64,000 nucleotides of DNA. Origin: Synechococcus sp. MIT S9220 (lineage in GTDB: Bacteria > Cyanobacteriota > Cyanobacteriia > PCC-6307 > Cyanobiaceae). The translations under genes were made by a program, and so were the position numbers. Where the stretch lies: the NCBI RefSeq assembly GCF_014304815.1, contig NZ_CP047958.1, positions 1,736,001 through 1,800,000 on the forward strand. Reading direction: 5' to 3'. Below, piece after piece: positions 62,328 through 64,000 of this stretch. The notes under the pieces were generated by a model. That model saw only the letters and a list, made by a program, of their open reading frames with translations. It ran no database searches and was not told the origin of the DNA. Every line of letters starts with the position of its first letter. The first letter of the stretch is position 1.

Positions 62328-63430
62328 CAGGAGATGGTGCCATCTCCTGGTGTCAGCCCCCTGCGGATCCAGGCTTCGACCCGAGTGGCCAATCCCTCCT
62401 GACTCGCGCAGCGCTCAACCCAGCGCCGGCAGGCAACACGGTCGATAGCCGAAGCCTGAAGTGTTGCTTGAGCCAGAGCTTCCCGATCATCGGGAGCCAC
62501 CAGCCAACCGGTTTCGCCGTTCTGAATAATCTCTCCAGGACCACCGCGGTCGTAGGCGATCACCGGCACACCACAGGCCAAGGCCTCAACAACAACATTG
62601 CCGTAAGCCTCGTTCCACTTCGGTGTGTTGAGCAGCGCTCTGCAACCGCCAAGTTCACGCTGCAGCTCAGCGGTGGGCTTGAAGCCGCACCACTCAATTG
62701 TTCCTGCTGGAACAGCACTCTCCACTCGCCTGGCATAGGCGTCGTCCTCGACCAGCCCCCAAACACGCAGTGTCTCACCAAGCTGAGCCGCAACCGATGC
62801 CGCATCCTCAAGCCCCTTTTCAGGCGCCACTCGTCCGGCCCAGCCCAGTGGACCATCCGTTGTGAGCTGCAGCTGATACCGGGAGAGATCAAAACCATTA
62901 CCCACCACTTCAGGTGGCTTAATCAGGGCGAAGTCGTCGGCCTGCCGACAGGTATGAAAGGCGAGGCGACGCTGATCCCAGCGCGCCAGATCGGCCACAG
63001 CACAGTCCATCACCGCAGACACGGAGCCCATGCTCACCAGGTGAAAAATCTTCGGCTCGACGTGGGGAGTCAGCCATAACGGCAGCCAGTCGTATCCAAA
63101 GTTGAGCAGTGCATCAACATCGCAGGCCAGTTCAAGCGCCCGATCCCAAAGTCGAGGCAGCACAGCATCACGAGGAATCTGCATCGGAGCGTTCCGGTCC
63201 GCATGCTGCCAACTCGGCTGATCAACACCCGCAACGGTGTGGAGGGTCACTCGTTCATCCTTCACCGGTGAAGAGGAGCCTTCAGGGGCAACGAGGTGCA
63301 GATGATGGTCACGCTGGGCAAGGCCCTTCACCAACGATCCCAGCGTGAGCTCAACACCACCGCCCCGGCCGCTGCCGAGCTGTCCGACGGGTGTGCTCAC
63401 CAGCACAAGAGTTAGAGGACGATCGATCAT
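62327..63430 (-). CDS. Glycosyltransferase family 1/4 (GT-B)
   Basis: The 367-residue soluble enzyme has a GT-B fold. The N-terminal lobe starts LTLVLVSTPVGQLGSGRGGGVELTL. The donor-binding C-terminal lobe has LGWAGRVAPEKGLEDAA, IEWCGFKPTAELQRELGGCRALLNTPKWNEAYGNVVVEALACGVPVIAYDRGGPGEII (in pieces), including the E-x-x-x-x-x-x-x-E motif. It should build a surface or lipid-linked glycan. ATG 63430 is chosen; the longer frame runs through the EamA gene. Both ends overlap neighbours by 1-4 bases. Confidence 0.9.
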   Translation of the reverse strand: MIDRPLTLVLVSTPVGQLGSGRGGGVELTLGSLVKGLAQRDHHLHLVAPEGSSSPVKDERVTLHTVAGVDQPSWQHADRNAPMQIPRDAVLPRLWDRALELACDVDALLNFGYDWLPLWLTPHVEPKIFHLVSMGSVSAVMDCAVADLARWDQRRLAFHTCRQADDFALIKPPEVVGNGFDLSRYQLQLTTDGPLGWAGRVAPEKGLEDAASVAAQLGETLRVWGLVEDDAYARRVESAVPAGTIEWCGFKPTAELQRELGGCRALLNTPKWNEAYGNVVVEALACGVPVIAYDRGGPGEIIQNGETGWLVAPDDREALAQATLQASAIDRVACRRWVERCASQEGLATRVEAWIRRGLTPGDGTIS

Positions 63431-64000
63431 GCCTTCAGGTCTCCAGGACGCGTGATCGACGCCGATACCCAGGGCTCCCAGAGGCGCTGTCGCTGACTCA
63501 CCAACAGCACAGAGATCAGCACCAACAGCACTGCCAACCACTGCAGGGTGTCGAGGCGTTCTCCCAGCAACACTCCCCCGGAGGCGAGTGCAAACACTGG
63601 CGTCAGGAAGCCCAGCGTGCTGAAACCGGTGAGGTCCTCGCGGTTCGCGAACCAGAAAAACAGGGAATAGGCCAGAGCACTGCCAAGAAGCGACGCATAG
63701 GCCATCTGAGCCCAGTCGAGGACCGACCAAGCTGGGATCAGAGCTGTGCTGGCGTCGAGACCATGCCAGACGAGCAGAGGCACTCCACCCAACACCATGT
63801 GCCACCCGGTAACCGCCACGGGATCACTGTTTTTGCAGGCGAAGCGACACAGCACAGTGCCCAGAGCCATCGCCAGTGCCGCCAGCAGCATCCAGCCCGT
63901 GCCGTCCTGCCAGCCGGTCTGCAGATCGGAAAGATCAGCCTGCAACCACCAGTGCTGGAGCAGCGGTGCCGGGACCCCAAGACAGACGATGCCGGACAGT
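63427..64000 (-). CDS. EamA/DMT-family transporter, N-terminus cut by the window edge
   Basis: The frame is open to the right edge, so the N-terminal part is missing. The visible 191 or so residues hold about five to six hydrophobic helices of the second EamA repeat: GWMLLAALAMALGTVLCRFACKNSDPVAVTGWHMVLGGVPLLV (in pieces), YASLLGSALAYSLFFWFANRE and TLGFLTPVFALASGGVLLGERLDTLQWLAVLLVLISV. EamA proteins export metabolites or drugs; the substrate cannot be told. The stop overlaps the GT4 start by 4 bases. Confidence 0.9.
   Translation of the reverse strand, partial: LSGIVCLGVPAPLLQHWWLQADLSDLQTGWQDGTGWMLLAALAMALGTVLCRFACKNSDPVAVTGWHMVLGGVPLLVWHGLDASTALIPAWSVLDWAQMAYASLLGSALAYSLFFWFANREDLTGFSTLGFLTPVFALASGGVLLGERLDTLQWLAVLLVLISVLLVSQRQRLWEPWVSASITRPGDLKA

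Overview
The window reads as core chromosome of a unicellular marine picocyanobacterium, most likely a Synechococcus of the marine/Cyanobium lineage. The evidence is photosystem I genes (psaF, psaJ), the cytochrome b6f genes petC and petA, ndhB, a high-light-inducible protein, vipp1, a cyAbrB regulator, a CobT-type B12 gene and, most tellingly, the 62-residue picocyanobacterial hyperconserved Tudor-like protein (PSHCP). Base composition is moderately GC-rich, unlike AT-rich high-light Prochlorococcus. Genes are tightly packed, with many 1-4 nt start/stop overlaps and several convergent tail overlaps. No rRNA operon, CRISPR array, prophage, transposase or integrase was seen. The strain cannot be fixed from sequence reading alone.

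Layout. 0-7 kb: the tail of an unidentified gene, yajQ, a MAPEG protein, a divergent slipin/NfeD pair, a SLOG-fold protein, a P-loop/DRTGG protein, a short-chain dehydrogenase and methionine aminopeptidase. 7-9.7 kb: a translation block of rplS, tRNA-Trp, PSHCP, tRNA-Asp and gltX. 9.7-16.7 kb: an antiporter, two small conserved proteins, wecB, a PilT-like ATPase, hli, tsaD, psaF-psaJ and gmk. 16.7-23 kb: an Rqc2/NEMF homologue, tatC, DUF3067, petC-petA, lgt, cobM and tRNA-Val. 23-24.7 kb: a gene-poor pocket of small, taxon-restricted ORFs.

24.7-36 kb: a RodZ-like HTH protein, ppx, ubiA, an S66 carboxypeptidase, ispD, a GT9-like protein, a K+ channel with an RCK domain, fabG, a groES-less groEL and nanE. 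36-43.6 kb: the respiratory block, with an ABC-2 exporter, ctaB and ctaA facing ctaC-ctaD-ctaE, followed by cyabrB. 43.7-53 kb: an HdeD-like protein, ribE, a DUF151 nuclease-like protein, an Fe-S aldo/keto reductase, a Tat-type lipoprotein and a coupled run topA-lipoprotein-DUF2232-cobT. 53-64 kb: ndhB, an ABC ATPase, a response regulator, an M23 peptidase, birA, an aminotransferase, vipp1, a DUF721 protein with a zinc ribbon, two glycosyltransferases and a truncated EamA transporter.

Functional links. TatC lies beside petC, whose Rieske product carries a twin-arginine anchor, and petA is next. ctaA and ctaB make heme A for the adjacent cytochrome oxidase genes. cobM and cobT both serve cobalamin or pseudocobalamin synthesis. 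ubiA and ispD feed quinone and isoprenoid synthesis. No wholly new multi-gene system could be demonstrated. The least explained items are the PSHCP translation block with an unannotated 10-bp stem-loop, the small-ORF pocket after tRNA-Val, and DUF3067 in the tatC-petCA cluster.
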